The notes under the pieces: model-generated
The model's input: only the letters and a program-made list of their open reading frames with translations
Database searches by the model: none
What the model was told of the DNA's origin: nothing
DNA from: Solibacillus sp. R5-41
GTDB lineage: Bacteria; Bacillota; Bacilli; Bacillales_A; Planococcaceae
DNA length: 64,000 bases
Direction: 5' to 3'
NCBI RefSeq assembly: GCF_002736105.1
Contig: NZ_CP024123.1
Location: 3,526,001-3,590,000 of the forward strand
Position numbers and translations under genes: made by a program
In this document: piece by piece, positions 28,579 through 38,116 of the stretch
Layout of the letters: each line of letters opens with the position of its first letter
Numbering within the stretch: the first letter of the stretch is position 1

Positions 28579-28625
28579 TTTAAATTGCTTCAGCAGAAGC
28601 AATTTAAAGCCCCTGCGTAATTGAT
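28579..28625 (+). repeat. Mini-derivative of the TTAAC/TTGAT repeat family
   Basis: TTTAAATTGCTTC and GAAGCAATTTAAA form a perfect 13-bp stem with AGCA loop (28579-28608), directly joined to GCCCCTGCGTAATTGAT, the right end of the family. It looks like a copy with nearly everything between the ends deleted. Confidence 0.6.
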
Positions 28626-28628
28626 AAA

Positions 28629-28664
28629 AAGAAGCCGCCCGAAAAATCATTCGGACAGCTTCTT
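28629..28664 (-). terminator. Terminator overlapping the histidine kinase gene end
   Basis: AAGAAGCTGTCCGAA pairs with TTCGGGCGGCTTCTT on the minus strand, followed by TTTTTATC. The stop codon of the kinase lies in the loop. Confidence 0.8.
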
Positions 28665-30029
28665 ACGTCGTATAATTTTAATAATTGTGCCGGATTCACT
28701 TGAAATGATATCCCAATCTAGCTCCATACCCTTCACCATAATATCCACTATAGATAAACCAATACCTGCGCCTTTTGCATTGGATTCATTATTCATTCCT
28801 TTTCCACAATCCGAAATGACGAATGCATCATAGTGCTTTGTAGATTCTGTTTTAACACCAATATATCGCCCACTACTTGCATGACGTAATACATTTTGAA
28901 AGAAATTATCAAATATACGACCTAACCAAAGCGAATCAACTAGCCAGTTATTGTCCTCAAATGAATATAACTCTACGTCTATTTCAAAACCTTCTTTTTC
29001 AAAAACAGGATACCACGTAGTCATGTGCTCTCGTGCAAATCGAATAACATTAGTTTCCTTTGGTTCATATTTATATTTACTAGCCATTAATAGCGTATAC
29101 GACATTAAATTTTCCATTAATCCGTCAATATTTACAATCGATGTTTCCAAAGCTTTCACAGCGTATTTGCCTTCATCTGATAATTCCTCTTTACTAATGG
29201 AGTAGGTTTGTGCCCGTACTTTAGTTAAAGGGGTCCGTAAATCATGTGATAGATTAGCAATTAATTCTCTCCGCAATTGTTCTTCCTTTTGTTCACGATT
29301 TTTACTTTCCCTAAGCTCACACACCATGCGATTAAAGCTTTGTTCAAGTTGCCCAATCTCATCCTTCTTTTTCACATCCATCCCAATAGGTAACCCATCT
29401 ACATCACGAATTTCCATCGCATCCTGTAGCTTTAATAAACGTTTTCGAATCCCTCTAAAAAATAAAAAGGATACACTGATAAAAAATATGATGATACAAA
29501 TAACACCTAAAATTACAAAGGTCCCATATTCCTGATAAACATTTATAAGCGGTGGATTCAATACCGATCTAGGAATTTCAAAAACAATAAAACCATTCGT
29601 TTCATCATCTCCTAGAAATGCAATAACGGTAAAAGGATCCCCGTCATATCGCTCTTTTATAAACTTAGTCGTAAATGCAGGTGTCCATTGTGCTGGAAGC
29701 TGCTCTTTCACATTGACTTCTGTTAGTAATGTCCCCTTCTCACTTACCCAAAACATGGCCGCTTCGGGGTATTTTTGCTGCCATTCTTCAAATAGTTGTT
29801 CGATTACTTCAATTTTAATAGCTTTTATTTTATTTGCTTCAGTATGCCATTGTTCCTCAATCATATTTTCATTGTAGTCTTCGCCATATTGAATATTATT
29901 ATTACTTTCCTCTTTTTGAGCAATCCCCATTACAAATAAAGCAGGAATAAAGTACGCTATTTGAACAATAGACATTGCCAGTAAAATAATTAGCATATAC
30001 TTCGCTAATAATGATCGGAAAATTTTCAT
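28647..30029 (-). CDS. Sensor histidine kinase
   Basis: 460 residues: membrane helix, extracellular sensor domain of about 150 residues, second helix, HAMP-like linker, then LSHDLRTPL with the phosphorylated histidine, N box NFFQNVLRH, DCGKGM and GAGIGLSI of the ATP lid. It overlaps the response regulator gene by 4 bp (ATGA). It likely senses a membrane-active compound and controls the ABC exporter genes that follow. Confidence 0.87.
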   Translation of the reverse strand: MKIFRSLLAKYMLIILLAMSIVQIAYFIPALFVMGIAQKEESNNNIQYGEDYNENMIEEQWHTEANKIKAIKIEVIEQLFEEWQQKYPEAAMFWVSEKGTLLTEVNVKEQLPAQWTPAFTTKFIKERYDGDPFTVIAFLGDDETNGFIVFEIPRSVLNPPLINVYQEYGTFVILGVICIIIFFISVSFLFFRGIRKRLLKLQDAMEIRDVDGLPIGMDVKKKDEIGQLEQSFNRMVCELRESKNREQKEEQLRRELIANLSHDLRTPLTKVRAQTYSISKEELSDEGKYAVKALETSIVNIDGLMENLMSYTLLMASKYKYEPKETNVIRFAREHMTTWYPVFEKEGFEIDVELYSFEDNNWLVDSLWLGRIFDNFFQNVLRHASSGRYIGVKTESTKHYDAFVISDCGKGMNNESNAKGAGIGLSIVDIMVKGMELDWDIISSESGTIIKIIRRKKLSE

Positions 30030-30694
30030 AGTTTTACCCTATAGCCAATGCCGCGAATTGTTTCAATAATCAGTGGCTTAGCTGGATTTAATTCTATTTT
30101 TTCTCTTAAATATCTTATATGGACCATTAGTGTTTTATCCCCTTCTATATATGCCTCTTCCCAAACCCCTTCATATAGCTGTTCTTTTGTTAATATTTGA
30201 TTTAAATGGCGGATAAAATATTGAAATAAATAAAACTGCTTGTTTGTTAATTGAATTTCTTCATTTGCAATACTATCCATTATTCGCATCTCTTTTGTAT
30301 GTATTTTTAAGTGCTGAAGGTCTAATACATCGTCATTCTTTTGATATCTCCTTAGTAAAACTTCTACACGCGCTACTAGTTCATCCGGATGGAATGGTTT
30401 TGTTAAGTAATCATCCGCGAAGTTTAGCCCCTCAATTTTGTCCTCCACTGCTGTGCGTGCGGAAAGCATTAAAATAGGTAATTCATTATTTTCCCTCTTG
30501 ATTCTTTTCCCGATAGAAAAGCCATCTAATCCAGGTAGCATAACATCCAAAATGACAACATCAGCAGATCCTATATAATTCTCAACCCCCTCGCCAGACT
30601 CTAGCCATGTAACGTCAAATCCTCTTTCTGTTAATTCCTTCGTCACCCATTGCCCAATTTCTTTTTCATCTTCTATGTACAAAATACGAAACAA
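30026..30694 (-). CDS. OmpR family response regulator
   Basis: 222 residues. Receiver domain with phosphoacceptor aspartate in VVILDVMLPGLDGF and YLTKPF; C-terminal winged helix (LMVHIRYLREKI). The start is TTG at 30694 with GGGAGATGATAGCAG upstream. First gene of the regulator-kinase pair. Confidence 0.88.
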   Translation of the reverse strand: MFRILYIEDEKEIGQWVTKELTERGFDVTWLESGEGVENYIGSADVVILDVMLPGLDGFSIGKRIKRENNELPILMLSARTAVEDKIEGLNFADDYLTKPFHPDELVARVEVLLRRYQKNDDVLDLQHLKIHTKEMRIMDSIANEEIQLTNKQFYLFQYFIRHLNQILTKEQLYEGVWEEAYIEGDKTLMVHIRYLREKIELNPAKPLIIETIRGIGYRVKL

Positions 30695-31031
30695 CTGCTA
30701 TCATCTCCCACTTTCAATTCAATTGAAATATCTATTTTGAATTATTATACATTTAAGTAAAAAAGCACTCAATCTATAATCCCTTATTTAATATTTATAT
30801 AGGCAGGCATATTTTTAAATAATCAAAAAATCTACGTTTTAACCCCAATAATTTGATCTGAAACGTAGCTTATCTATTTTGTTAAATAACTTTGGCTGGT
30901 TACACAAACAATACTTTTTTTGGTCTCGCTCCCCATTATTTTGGAAACCCACGCCCACTATTCGTATAGATTGCATTTAAAACATGTACCGTATATGATG
31001 GGCTTATTCTGTAGAAAAGGATTCGATTTCA
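30695..31031. other. Intergenic region between the two-component genes and the UPF0316 gene
   Basis: About 340 bp, AT rich. Contains a CTACGTTT/AAACGTAG inverted repeat (about 30831-30867) and should hold two divergent promoters. A reading frame at 30920-31189 overlaps the real gene and lacks a ribosome site. Confidence 0.4.
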
Positions 31032-31559
31032 ATGAAAGAAATTTTACTTATATTATTACTTCAACTGATATATGTACCTTTATTTACACTTCGTACGATT
31101 TTCCTAGTAAAGAATATTACTGTGCTCGCATCGTTGATTGGCATTGTGGAGATGCTGATTTATGTGTTTGGTCTGTCACTTGTGTTTAGTGGAGATCAAG
31201 GGTTCCTTGCGATGGTCGTTTATGCGGTCGGATTTGGTATCGGCATTATTATCGGAACGCGCATTGAGCAAAAGCTCGCGATTGGCTATATTTACGTAAC
31301 GATTAATACACAAAATCGCAATGAAGAATTGATCAAAATGATTCGTGAGGAAGGGTTTGCGCTTACGACATACGTAGGCGAAGGACGCGACAGTCAGCGT
31401 TATAAATACGAAATTTTAACAAAGCGTAATCGCGAGAAGGAATTGTTTATGCTCGTGCAACATTATGAGCCGACTGCGTTTATTATTTCCTACGAGCCGA
31501 AGTCGTTCAAAGGTGGATTTTTGGTCAAACGAATGAAACAACATAAAAAACATAAATAG
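31032..31559 (+). CDS. UPF0316 (DUF2179) membrane protein
   Basis: 175 residues: three membrane helices, then a DUF2179-like cytoplasmic domain (TINTQNRNEELIKMIREEGF) of the fold shared with YitT proteins, which in related proteins may bind a small ligand. Function unknown. ATG at 31032, AAAAGGATTCGATTTCA upstream. A clear terminator follows. Confidence 0.8.
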   Translation: MKEILLILLLQLIYVPLFTLRTIFLVKNITVLASLIGIVEMLIYVFGLSLVFSGDQGFLAMVVYAVGFGIGIIIGTRIEQKLAIGYIYVTINTQNRNEELIKMIREEGFALTTYVGEGRDSQRYKYEILTKRNREKELFMLVQHYEPTAFIISYEPKSFKGGFLVKRMKQHKKHK

Positions 31560-31572
31560 CTAGTCCTTCCGA

Positions 31573-31604
31573 AACTTAGTGCCAGTGGTTGCACTAGGTT
31601 TTTT
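31573..31604 (+). terminator. Terminator of the UPF0316 gene
   Basis: AACTTAGTGC pairs with GCACTAGGTT (one G-U), followed by T6. Confidence 0.85.
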
Positions 31605-32037
31605 GTTGTGAAATTGAGGTTCTAGGTGCTAACACAGTATTCATGGATGTTTCAATTCTTTCATAAATGAATCCATTTCATAAATCATTTTTTTAAGAGC
31701 TTAACCTCAAAAGCCACTTTGATAAATCAATACTACGATAATGAGCTTATTGTAATTGGCCCTTGAGTTGATATGAGTTTTTTAGATGAGCATTATACAT
31801 TAAAGCTATTCTTGATTGCTCTAAGCTTATTTTTATTTTGCCTATAGATAGTGATATTATATAACAAGAGGTGAACTAAATTGGAGAACTCAACAGTAAA
31901 ACCTATTATTGAAATGTTACAAGAAATAAAGCTTTGATACGTGGATAAAGTCTACAAAATTATTAACCTATAATGAAAGCAACTCAACTGTGATGATTAC
32001 TGCGCCTAATTCATTTGCTATATAAAAGGAGATACAT
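31605..32037. other. Intergenic region with a possible gene remnant
   Basis: A ribosome site (AGAGGTGAACTAAA) followed by an 18-codon reading frame from TTG at 31881 to TGA at 31935 (MENSTVKPIIEMLQEIKL) looks like the stump of a gene. Nothing else is recognised. Confidence 0.3.
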
Positions 32038-32727
32038 ATGATGGAAAATTTAAAAGATTGGAATACTGGTGCTGATGGTCAAAAGTTTGTTGCCTCCTTT
32101 AGCGGTGGTAAAGATAGTACACTCGCTTTATACGAAGCAATGAAAACCGGGCAAGCAGTAGGTTTAATTGCCGTACTTGAGGAAGATGGCACACGTTCTC
32201 GGTCACATGGTATGACCGTCGACTTCATAAAAGCACAGGCTCAGTCTATTGGCTTGCCCATTCATTTAGCAGCAGCAAGCTGGGCAAACTATGAAGCAAT
32301 ATTTATAGAGATGCTAAATAAAATGAAGACTCTAGGAGCAGATGCACTTGTTACAGGCGATCTTGATATGCCTGAGCACGGCTGCTGGCATGAAAAAGTT
32401 ACAAACATCGCAAACTTAAAACTCGGAATGCCTTTATGGCAAGATGATCATTCAGAAGTTGTTGAACGCTTCATTAATTTAGGTTTTAAAACGATAATGA
32501 CTACCGTTAACTTAACACTAGGTATGCGAGAAGATGATTTAGGGAAAGTACTAACACATGAGTATGTGCAGGAGCTAAAAACTCGAGGCATTGATCCTTG
32601 TGGTGAAGGTGGCGAGTTCCATACAACAGTTATTGATGGGCCCATTCTTAAACAGCCTATTTCTTTTCAAACGTGCAAAATTATTCGAAAAGACAACTTT
32701 GCGTTTTTACCGCTCAAATTAATTTGA
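32038..32727 (+). CDS. Diphthine--ammonia ligase family ATP pyrophosphatase
   Basis: 229 residues. PP-loop motif FSGGKDSTLALYEA at about residues 20-33 and the family signature GEGGEFHTTVIDGP near the C-terminus. In archaea and eukaryotes Dph6 amidates diphthine on EF2; bacteria lack diphthamide, so here the protein must act on something else. Start at the first of two adjacent ATG codons, AAAAGGAGATACAT upstream. Confidence 0.85.
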   Translation: MMENLKDWNTGADGQKFVASFSGGKDSTLALYEAMKTGQAVGLIAVLEEDGTRSRSHGMTVDFIKAQAQSIGLPIHLAAASWANYEAIFIEMLNKMKTLGADALVTGDLDMPEHGCWHEKVTNIANLKLGMPLWQDDHSEVVERFINLGFKTIMTTVNLTLGMREDDLGKVLTHEYVQELKTRGIDPCGEGGEFHTTVIDGPILKQPISFQTCKIIRKDNFAFLPLKLI

Positions 32728-32885
32728 ACATTTATTTGAGTAAAAGCTCTTTGCAAGCTACAAAATTGCGGGCACATTGAATTACACAAAAAAGCTGTTG
32801 GCGTTATCCAATTCTATAAAATGTATCACCTTTGAATTAGTATCGACTATGGGAAAAATTTTAGTTACAAACGGTGGAGTGAAAA

Positions 32886-33725
32886 ATGAAAAAAATTACA
32901 ATTGATATTATTATGATTATGATTGGGGCATTCCTCTTTGCCCTTGCTATCAACTTATTCGTTATTCCAAACGATTTAGGTGAAGGCGGTGTAACAGGTG
33001 TAACGATTATTCTTTACTATGTAATGGAATGGTCTCCTGGTCTTGTCAGCTTTGCAATCAATGCAGTCCTATTAATTATCGGCTATCGATTCCTCAATAG
33101 GCAAACTACAATTTATACAATTATCGCCGTAACCTTCAATTCGATTTTCTTATATTTAACAGAATCTTGGTCAATTCAATCAGATGAAATTATGATTAAT
33201 GCTATTTTTGGTGGGGTTTTTGTTGGTGTTGGGATTGGATTAATTATCCGCGTCGGTGGTACAACTGCCGGCACGACCATTTTGGCGAGAATAGCGAATA
33301 AATTCCTTGGCTGGAATATTAGCTATGCACTACTTTTTTTCGATTTAATCGTCGCATTTTCATCCTATTTCATTATCGGCGCAGAAGCACTCATGCTTAC
33401 GATTATGATGCTTTACATTGGAACAAAGGTTATGGAATTCGTGATTGAAGGTGTTAACCCTCAAAAAGCGGTGACAATCATTTCAAAAAATCCGAATGCC
33501 ATCGCGGATCAAGTAAGCTATAAAATGAATCGTGGTGTAACTGTACTATCTGGGCACGGCTATTATACGAAAGAACAAAAGGAAATTTTATATATCGTTA
33601 TTAGCAGACAGGAAGTCATTAAGCTAAAAAATATCGTAAAAGCGGTAGATAAGGATGCCTTTATTGCAATCCATGATGTACGAGATGTGTTTGGAGAAGG
33701 TTTTATCGAACTATCAAAGTCTTAA
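32886..33725 (+). CDS. YitT family membrane protein
   Basis: 279 residues: five to six helices of the YitT/DUF161 type, then the cytoplasmic DUF2179 domain. Function of the family unknown. ATG at 32886 preceded by GGTGGAGTGAAAA. Confidence 0.85.
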   Translation: MKKITIDIIMIMIGAFLFALAINLFVIPNDLGEGGVTGVTIILYYVMEWSPGLVSFAINAVLLIIGYRFLNRQTTIYTIIAVTFNSIFLYLTESWSIQSDEIMINAIFGGVFVGVGIGLIIRVGGTTAGTTILARIANKFLGWNISYALLFFDLIVAFSSYFIIGAEALMLTIMMLYIGTKVMEFVIEGVNPQKAVTIISKNPNAIADQVSYKMNRGVTVLSGHGYYTKEQKEILYIVISRQEVIKLKNIVKAVDKDAFIAIHDVRDVFGEGFIELSKS

Positions 33726-34124
33726 TAAGAAAAGACTGTAGTATCATGCCTTGGTGCAAATACAATTGTGCGGTGAAATAGCTTCCCTGTTATTCGTTTT
33801 ATTGTAGACGAGCCTTTGTGAAATACAAACAATACAAGCCGCGCAACCTAATTGATTGCGCGGCTTGTATTATGGGTGCTTATTCATCTAGTTCAGTAAA
33901 TAGCTCTCGAGCTCATCCTCCGTTTCATAGATAATCTCATGACACAGTAAGCTACACCATCCTCGAATTCGATGTAATTGTAGCAGACTATGCATTGCTC
34001 TTGTTTCAACAAATTTCCACCTTCTTTTAGAGGTTAAAAATTCTTCGCATAAGTGAACAGCTAAAAACTATGAAATATTAAAGCCTTTCGCATTTGAAAT
34101 TGAGGGCATTCCTAGCAGCTCATT
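33726..34124. other. Intergenic region with a strong hairpin and a decayed reading frame
   Basis: A perfect 16-bp stem (AATACAAGCCGCGCAA and its complement, 33831-33871) may terminate from either side although no long T-run is present. On the minus strand 33888-34067 is open for 60 codons (ends LCHEIIYETEDELESYLLN) without a start codon near its beginning; it reads like a protein remnant. Confidence 0.4.
33888..34067 (-). pseudogene. Probable gene remnant
   Basis: Open from a TAG at 34068 to a TAG at 33888, with protein-like composition (FLTSKRRWKFVETRAMHSLL) but no usable start. No family recognised. Confidence 0.25.
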
Positions 34125-34427
34125 TTAACCTTCCACGTAATTCGCTTCTAATAAACGCGCAATTTCCTTCATTTTCTCTAAAATAACTTGATGTGAAACC
34201 GCTACATAAATTTCACCTTCGAAAAAACGGAACGGTATTTTTACATTATCTAATTGCCACATGAAAAAGTGACCTTTAATCTTCATATGTACACCATCTT
34301 GGCTCGCACCAAATGAATCACTATACTCGAAATCCGATTTTGTCGCGAAGAACCTTTGGCATTCCTCTAAGCTCAACGTTGGATTTCCTTCTTTATCAAG
34401 ACGTGTAATTTTATATCGTGTATTCAT
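34125..34427 (-). CDS. Conserved small protein of unknown function
   Basis: 100 residues, soluble, mixed alpha/beta composition, no signal or membrane segment. I do not recognise a family. ATG at 34427 (TTG one codon earlier is also possible) follows AAGGAGTTTTTTTG, a good ribosome site, so it is probably real. It is the last chromosomal gene before the island. Confidence 0.6.
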   Translation of the reverse strand: MNTRYKITRLDKEGNPTLSLEECQRFFATKSDFEYSDSFGASQDGVHMKIKGHFFMWQLDNVKIPFRFFEGEIYVAVSHQVILEKMKEIARLLEANYVEG

Positions 34428-34600
34428 CAAAAAAACTCCTTCAAATACCTTACTTTCGTTTTATTATAATTGGTTGCATTTGTTTAGGCAAAATTTCCTG
34501 CACGGGTGTTAATACAATATTACCTAACCCAATTTTAACTTTGTTTCATATAAAAACGATTAAGAAACCCTGAAATGTGATGTTTTTTTAAAAACGAAAA

Positions 34601-34640
34601 AAGTGCCAAAACCCTTATACATCAGGGATTTTGACACTTT
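34601..34640 (-). terminator. Original ssrA terminator, now separated from ssrA
   Basis: On the minus strand AAAGTGTCAAAATCCCTGA folds on TAAGGGTTTTGGCACTTTTTT. A similar but not identical copy stands right behind ssrA at 55319-55357. This left copy belonged to the gene before the island entered. Confidence 0.75.
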
Positions 34641-34663
34641 ATGAAACGTATTTGTTTAATCTG

Positions 34664-34687
34664 TATGGAGACGGCGGGAGTCGAACC
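34664..34687 (-). other. attL core
   Basis: Exact 24-bp match to the ssrA 3' end at 55381-55404; beyond it the sequence diverges (ACCGTATT here versus CGCGTCCA in ssrA). Confidence 0.9.
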
Positions 34688-34710
34688 AACCGTATTGGGT
34701 TATTGTTATA

Positions 34711-34962
34711 TCAATAGTTGCGGGGGTAAAATATTTTATTGACTATGTTTTTGACTACGTTAGTTATTTTTTTGTAGGGATAAGAGAATATACCTGTTCC
34801 TGCTCCTGGATCTAAAATTCTTATACAGCGCTCCTGAAAATCGATTAACTTCGCCATATACTCAGCAACTTTAGGCGGAGTAAAAGGTTGGGCTTTTTTC
34901 TTTTTAGAATCTGTTTTAACTTTTGGTATTTGATTTTGAGTATTCTCATGTATATTCAGTTA
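34711..34962 (-). pseudogene. DNA methyltransferase fragment
   Basis: One minus-strand frame reads QPFTPPKVAEYMAKLIDF then ILDPGAGTGIFSY, the classic target-recognition entrance and SAM-binding motif I of N6-adenine methylases (Eco57I/type II-like). The frame then runs into unrelated sequence and stops at 34711. Upstream and downstream parts are missing. Confidence 0.7.
34740..34757 (+). other. Candidate integrase arm sites, left end
   Basis: TGACTA at 34740 and 34752, 12 bp apart. The same hexamer repeats three times near the right end (55251-55278). Confidence 0.4.
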
Positions 34963-35136
34963 ACATATTTCAAAACTCAATTGTATTGCAAAACTTATAA
35001 AAGCTTATCCAATATTCACTTCAAAAAACAATTAACTTTCACCATATCTATAGTGAAAATTAATAATAAAAGATAAACTCATTTTATCCAACGCAATGCT
35101 GGTTCATTAACAAAACTACCTAACAATTTCATCAAG

Positions 35137-35220
35137 TCACCTGAACAGTACACCTTTAATGCAGTAAAGCAAGTGTTTTCCCGCTCCAGGAACACCTGTT
35201 TGAAATTCACAAACCAAGTA
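35137..35220 (-). pseudogene. P-loop ATPase fragment
   Basis: Short open stretch with FQTGVPGAGKHLLYC, a Walker A motif as in DUF2075-type ATPases but with the usual GKT threonine replaced by H, ended by TGA. Surrounding sequence has further protein-like scraps (GSFVNEPALRWIK). A remnant of a lost gene. Confidence 0.45.
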
Positions 35221-35325
35221 ATTATAATAACAAGCTTACTTGTGAAGTTTTATACTCTAAATCTAGCATAGAAGTGAAGCTTTCAAGTTGTAACAAAATC
35301 TTACTGTAATTTTAAGCAGTAGAAA

Positions 35326-35352
35326 ATCCACCCGACAATTTACCGAGTGGAT
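35326..35352 (-). terminator. Terminator of the hsd operon
   Basis: ATCCACTCG pairs with CGGGTGGAT on the minus strand, followed by TTTTCT, 37 bp after hsdS. Confidence 0.6.
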
Positions 35353-35388
35353 AAATTAGCTGTCTGTTTACATAAATAGAAACAACAA

Positions 35389-36693
35389 TTATATCTTTTC
35401 TTGAAGAATTGATTTTAATAATTCAATTGCTGATTCATCAGTTGGAGCATTTGTACTTAATTTACCTTTGAAAGCTTTTGCCAAAACACTCTGCCTCAAT
35501 AAATCTAAATCTACTGATCGCATTATATCTAATACTTTTTCTTCCTTGCTCATAAAATTTCGATAAATTTTTATTGCTTGTTCTTGTTCTTCTAAAGTCT
35601 TAATAGGCACTCTTAATTCCTTGATTTTTATTAGCGACAGCTTGCCTAATGTAGCAGAGGCAATACTTTGTTTAATTTCACTTTGCGCCTCGTTTGAACT
35701 TAACCAGATAGCAATATATTTTGGTAAGAAACCTTGGATATTCGTTATTTTAGCTGCATTTTCAGTTAAGTTAGCACCTTCAAAATCAGAAGGTATGATT
35801 CCTACATCACCTATACATGCTCCAACAATAGTGATATAAACATCATTAGTGCTTACCTTATAGTTTTTAATTTTTTCATGCGTTTCAGGTAATAAATATT
35901 GAATTTTATCTGGAATAACTGTCCCAAACTTAAGATCTCCAGCTTTAATATAAGGGAAGCCTGTATCATAATCCACTAAAGTCTCACCTTTAGGAAGCCT
36001 TTTTCCACCTTTTACATTACTTATTCCACCAATGATTTTATATTGATTATTATTTGGGTCTTTAAATATTTTTTCTAAAATCGCCGCACGTCGAAGTTCA
36101 AATGTCTCTTTTGCCTCTTCAATTAATTGTTTAGCTTCATCAATTTTAGCAAATAAAATCCCGATTTTATTAACTACCTGTTGCTGAATTGATTTTGGTG
36201 CTATTGGAACTTCTATATTTAAAATATCTTCACGTGAGATACCAGGAATAACACCTTTAGAAGCTTCTTTTAGTTTATTTATATATGTTAATAAATAATA
36301 ATATATATATTTCCTTTCACATTTATTATTTACTCTTATTCCCATTACTTGTCGACTTAAATGACACTTTTCATTTTTTTGTATTAAGATCTTACCTATA
36401 GTACCTTTTACAGATAACAATATATCCCCTTCATTACCTATAACTGTTGGTTCTTCTATCCAACGTTCTATTACTAATTCTCCATCAACAAAATTACTCG
36501 CCCCCATAATATATGGGGTTCCTTTCCCTTCTGAGTTACACACTCCCGAACTAATATCGCGTCCTGAAATCAAAGTTATTACACTTCCTAATTTCACCCA
36601 ACACCAATTCTCAGGAAGCTCATAAAGCTGCTCATCTTCCGATCCTAATGCTTCTTCTAAAAACTCATCTAATGTCTTTTTCTTCTTACTCAC
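35389..36693 (-). CDS. hsdS: Type I restriction-modification specificity subunit
   Basis: 434 residues with two target-recognition domains, each followed by a helical spacer (KIGILFAKIDEAKQLIEEA at about 185 and the C-terminal helix). HsdS gives sequence specificity to the HsdM2S methylase and the HsdR2M2S nuclease. GTG at 36693 is chosen: AGGTG lies 7 bp upstream, and the start overlaps hsdM by 8 bp. A TTG at 36708 in the same frame is less likely. The two recognition domains should define a bipartite site. Confidence 0.88.
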   Translation of the reverse strand: MSKKKKTLDEFLEEALGSEDEQLYELPENWCWVKLGSVITLISGRDISSGVCNSEGKGTPYIMGASNFVDGELVIERWIEEPTVIGNEGDILLSVKGTIGKILIQKNEKCHLSRQVMGIRVNNKCERKYIYYYLLTYINKLKEASKGVIPGISREDILNIEVPIAPKSIQQQVVNKIGILFAKIDEAKQLIEEAKETFELRRAAILEKIFKDPNNNQYKIIGGISNVKGGKRLPKGETLVDYDTGFPYIKAGDLKFGTVIPDKIQYLLPETHEKIKNYKVSTNDVYITIVGACIGDVGIIPSDFEGANLTENAAKITNIQGFLPKYIAIWLSSNEAQSEIKQSIASATLGKLSLIKIKELRVPIKTLEEQEQAIKIYRNFMSKEEKVLDIMRSVDLDLLRQSVLAKAFKGKLSTNAPTDESAIELLKSILQEKI

Positions 36694-38116
36694 GATCTTG
36701 CACCTCAATCGCTTTCAGTTCAGCTACAACTTCAACTAATAAATTCATCGCTTGTTGTAGCTTTTCAATTGCGTCTTCTGCCGATTCAATTGGGTCTGGT
36801 AAGTTGTCATAAGCAGATAATGATTCATCGGCGATTAAACCAACGTCTAAGTTATCTCCTTTAGCTGCAATCTCTTCACGTGTATATAGATTCCATCGTT
36901 CATCTTGCACTTTTGTACGGTCATCTGCATTATATGCCTTAATAAATCCATCAAAATGTTTTTCTGTTAATGGAGTGCGAACACCAAATTTCGGCATATT
37001 TGTACGCATATCGTAAATCCATACTTCTTTTGTATTTCCATCATCTGATGTACAACGATCAAAGAATAAAACATTCGTTTTAACGCCTTTTGCATAGAAA
37101 ATTCCAACAGGTAAGCGTAAGATAGTATGCAAATTACATTTATCCATTAAATCTTGGCGGATTTTTACTCCAACTTCATTATCAAACAATACATTATCTG
37201 GTAATACAACAGCAGCCCTACCTGTTCCATCAATAACTAATGAATTATAAATAGTTTGTAAAAAATTTAATTGTTTATTCGATGTTTCAAAAGTTAAATC
37301 ATCTCGTGTAGCACGTTCACCCCCTGTTTTTGTGCCAAATGGAGGATTTGTTAAAACTACATTGAAATTTTTCATCCACTTTCCATTTGCTGAAAGTGAA
37401 TCACCTTGCTCAATGCGACCTTCCATATCATGAAGCAATGCGTTCATTAAAGCTAAACGGTGTGTGTCTTTTACAAGTTCCATACCTGTAAATGCTTCTT
37501 TCTTTTGGAACTCCGCTTCTTCTGGTGCTAGGTCAAAGTAATCGTCTGTTTGCTCTTTTAAGTAGCGGTCTGCTGCAATCATGAAGCCAAATGTTCCTGA
37601 GGCTGGGTCATTGCATCGTTCACCAATTTTCGGGTCAATTAGCTTTACCATTACATCAATTAAGACACGTGGTGTGAAGTATTGCCCTGCGCCAGACTTT
37701 TTCTCACTCGCGTTTTTCTCAAGTAAGCCCTCGTATAAGTCACCTAAGCCTTCTTCTTTTGCGTTATACCAATCAAGTGCATCAATTGATTTAATTAGCT
37801 TTTCAAGATTTTTAGGCTCATCAATACTTGTTGCAGCACCGTTGTAAATTTGGCGTAGGCGCTCATTTTCAACTCCACTACTACCAAGCTTTAATAATAG
37901 TCCTTGATAGAACTCTTTAAGTTCAATTCCTTCTTTTACAAGTAAATCATCCCAGCGATAGCCTTCTGGAATGACTACTTCCATCTCTTGCTCTTTCATC
38001 ATTTTTAAAAATAGGATATATGTTAATTCCGTTACATACTGTTGATATGTAATCCCATCATCACGTAATACATTCGCTAAGCCCCAAAGTTTTGAGACGA
38101 TTTCTGTGTTGTTCAT
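36686..38116 (-). CDS. hsdM: Type I restriction-modification DNA methylase subunit
   Basis: 476 residues. N-terminal HsdM helical domain, then SAM motif NDPASGTFGFM (about 178) and catalytic NPPFG (about 254): an N6-adenine methylase. ATG at 38116 follows GGAGGAATATC. Translationally coupled to hsdS. HsdR is 109 bp upstream on the same strand. Confidence 0.9.
   Translation of the reverse strand: MNNTEIVSKLWGLANVLRDDGITYQQYVTELTYILFLKMMKEQEMEVVIPEGYRWDDLLVKEGIELKEFYQGLLLKLGSSGVENERLRQIYNGAATSIDEPKNLEKLIKSIDALDWYNAKEEGLGDLYEGLLEKNASEKKSGAGQYFTPRVLIDVMVKLIDPKIGERCNDPASGTFGFMIAADRYLKEQTDDYFDLAPEEAEFQKKEAFTGMELVKDTHRLALMNALLHDMEGRIEQGDSLSANGKWMKNFNVVLTNPPFGTKTGGERATRDDLTFETSNKQLNFLQTIYNSLVIDGTGRAAVVLPDNVLFDNEVGVKIRQDLMDKCNLHTILRLPVGIFYAKGVKTNVLFFDRCTSDDGNTKEVWIYDMRTNMPKFGVRTPLTEKHFDGFIKAYNADDRTKVQDERWNLYTREEIAAKGDNLDVGLIADESLSAYDNLPDPIESAEDAIEKLQQAMNLLVEVVAELKAIEVQDRE

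Noticed and set aside
30920-31189. Frame overlapping the UPF0316 gene
   Set aside because: Shadow of the real gene in another frame without a ribosome site.
33831-33871. Perfect 16-bp hairpin as a tRNA-like or mobile element end
   Set aside because: No cloverleaf, no second copy in the window; most likely a terminator-like stem.
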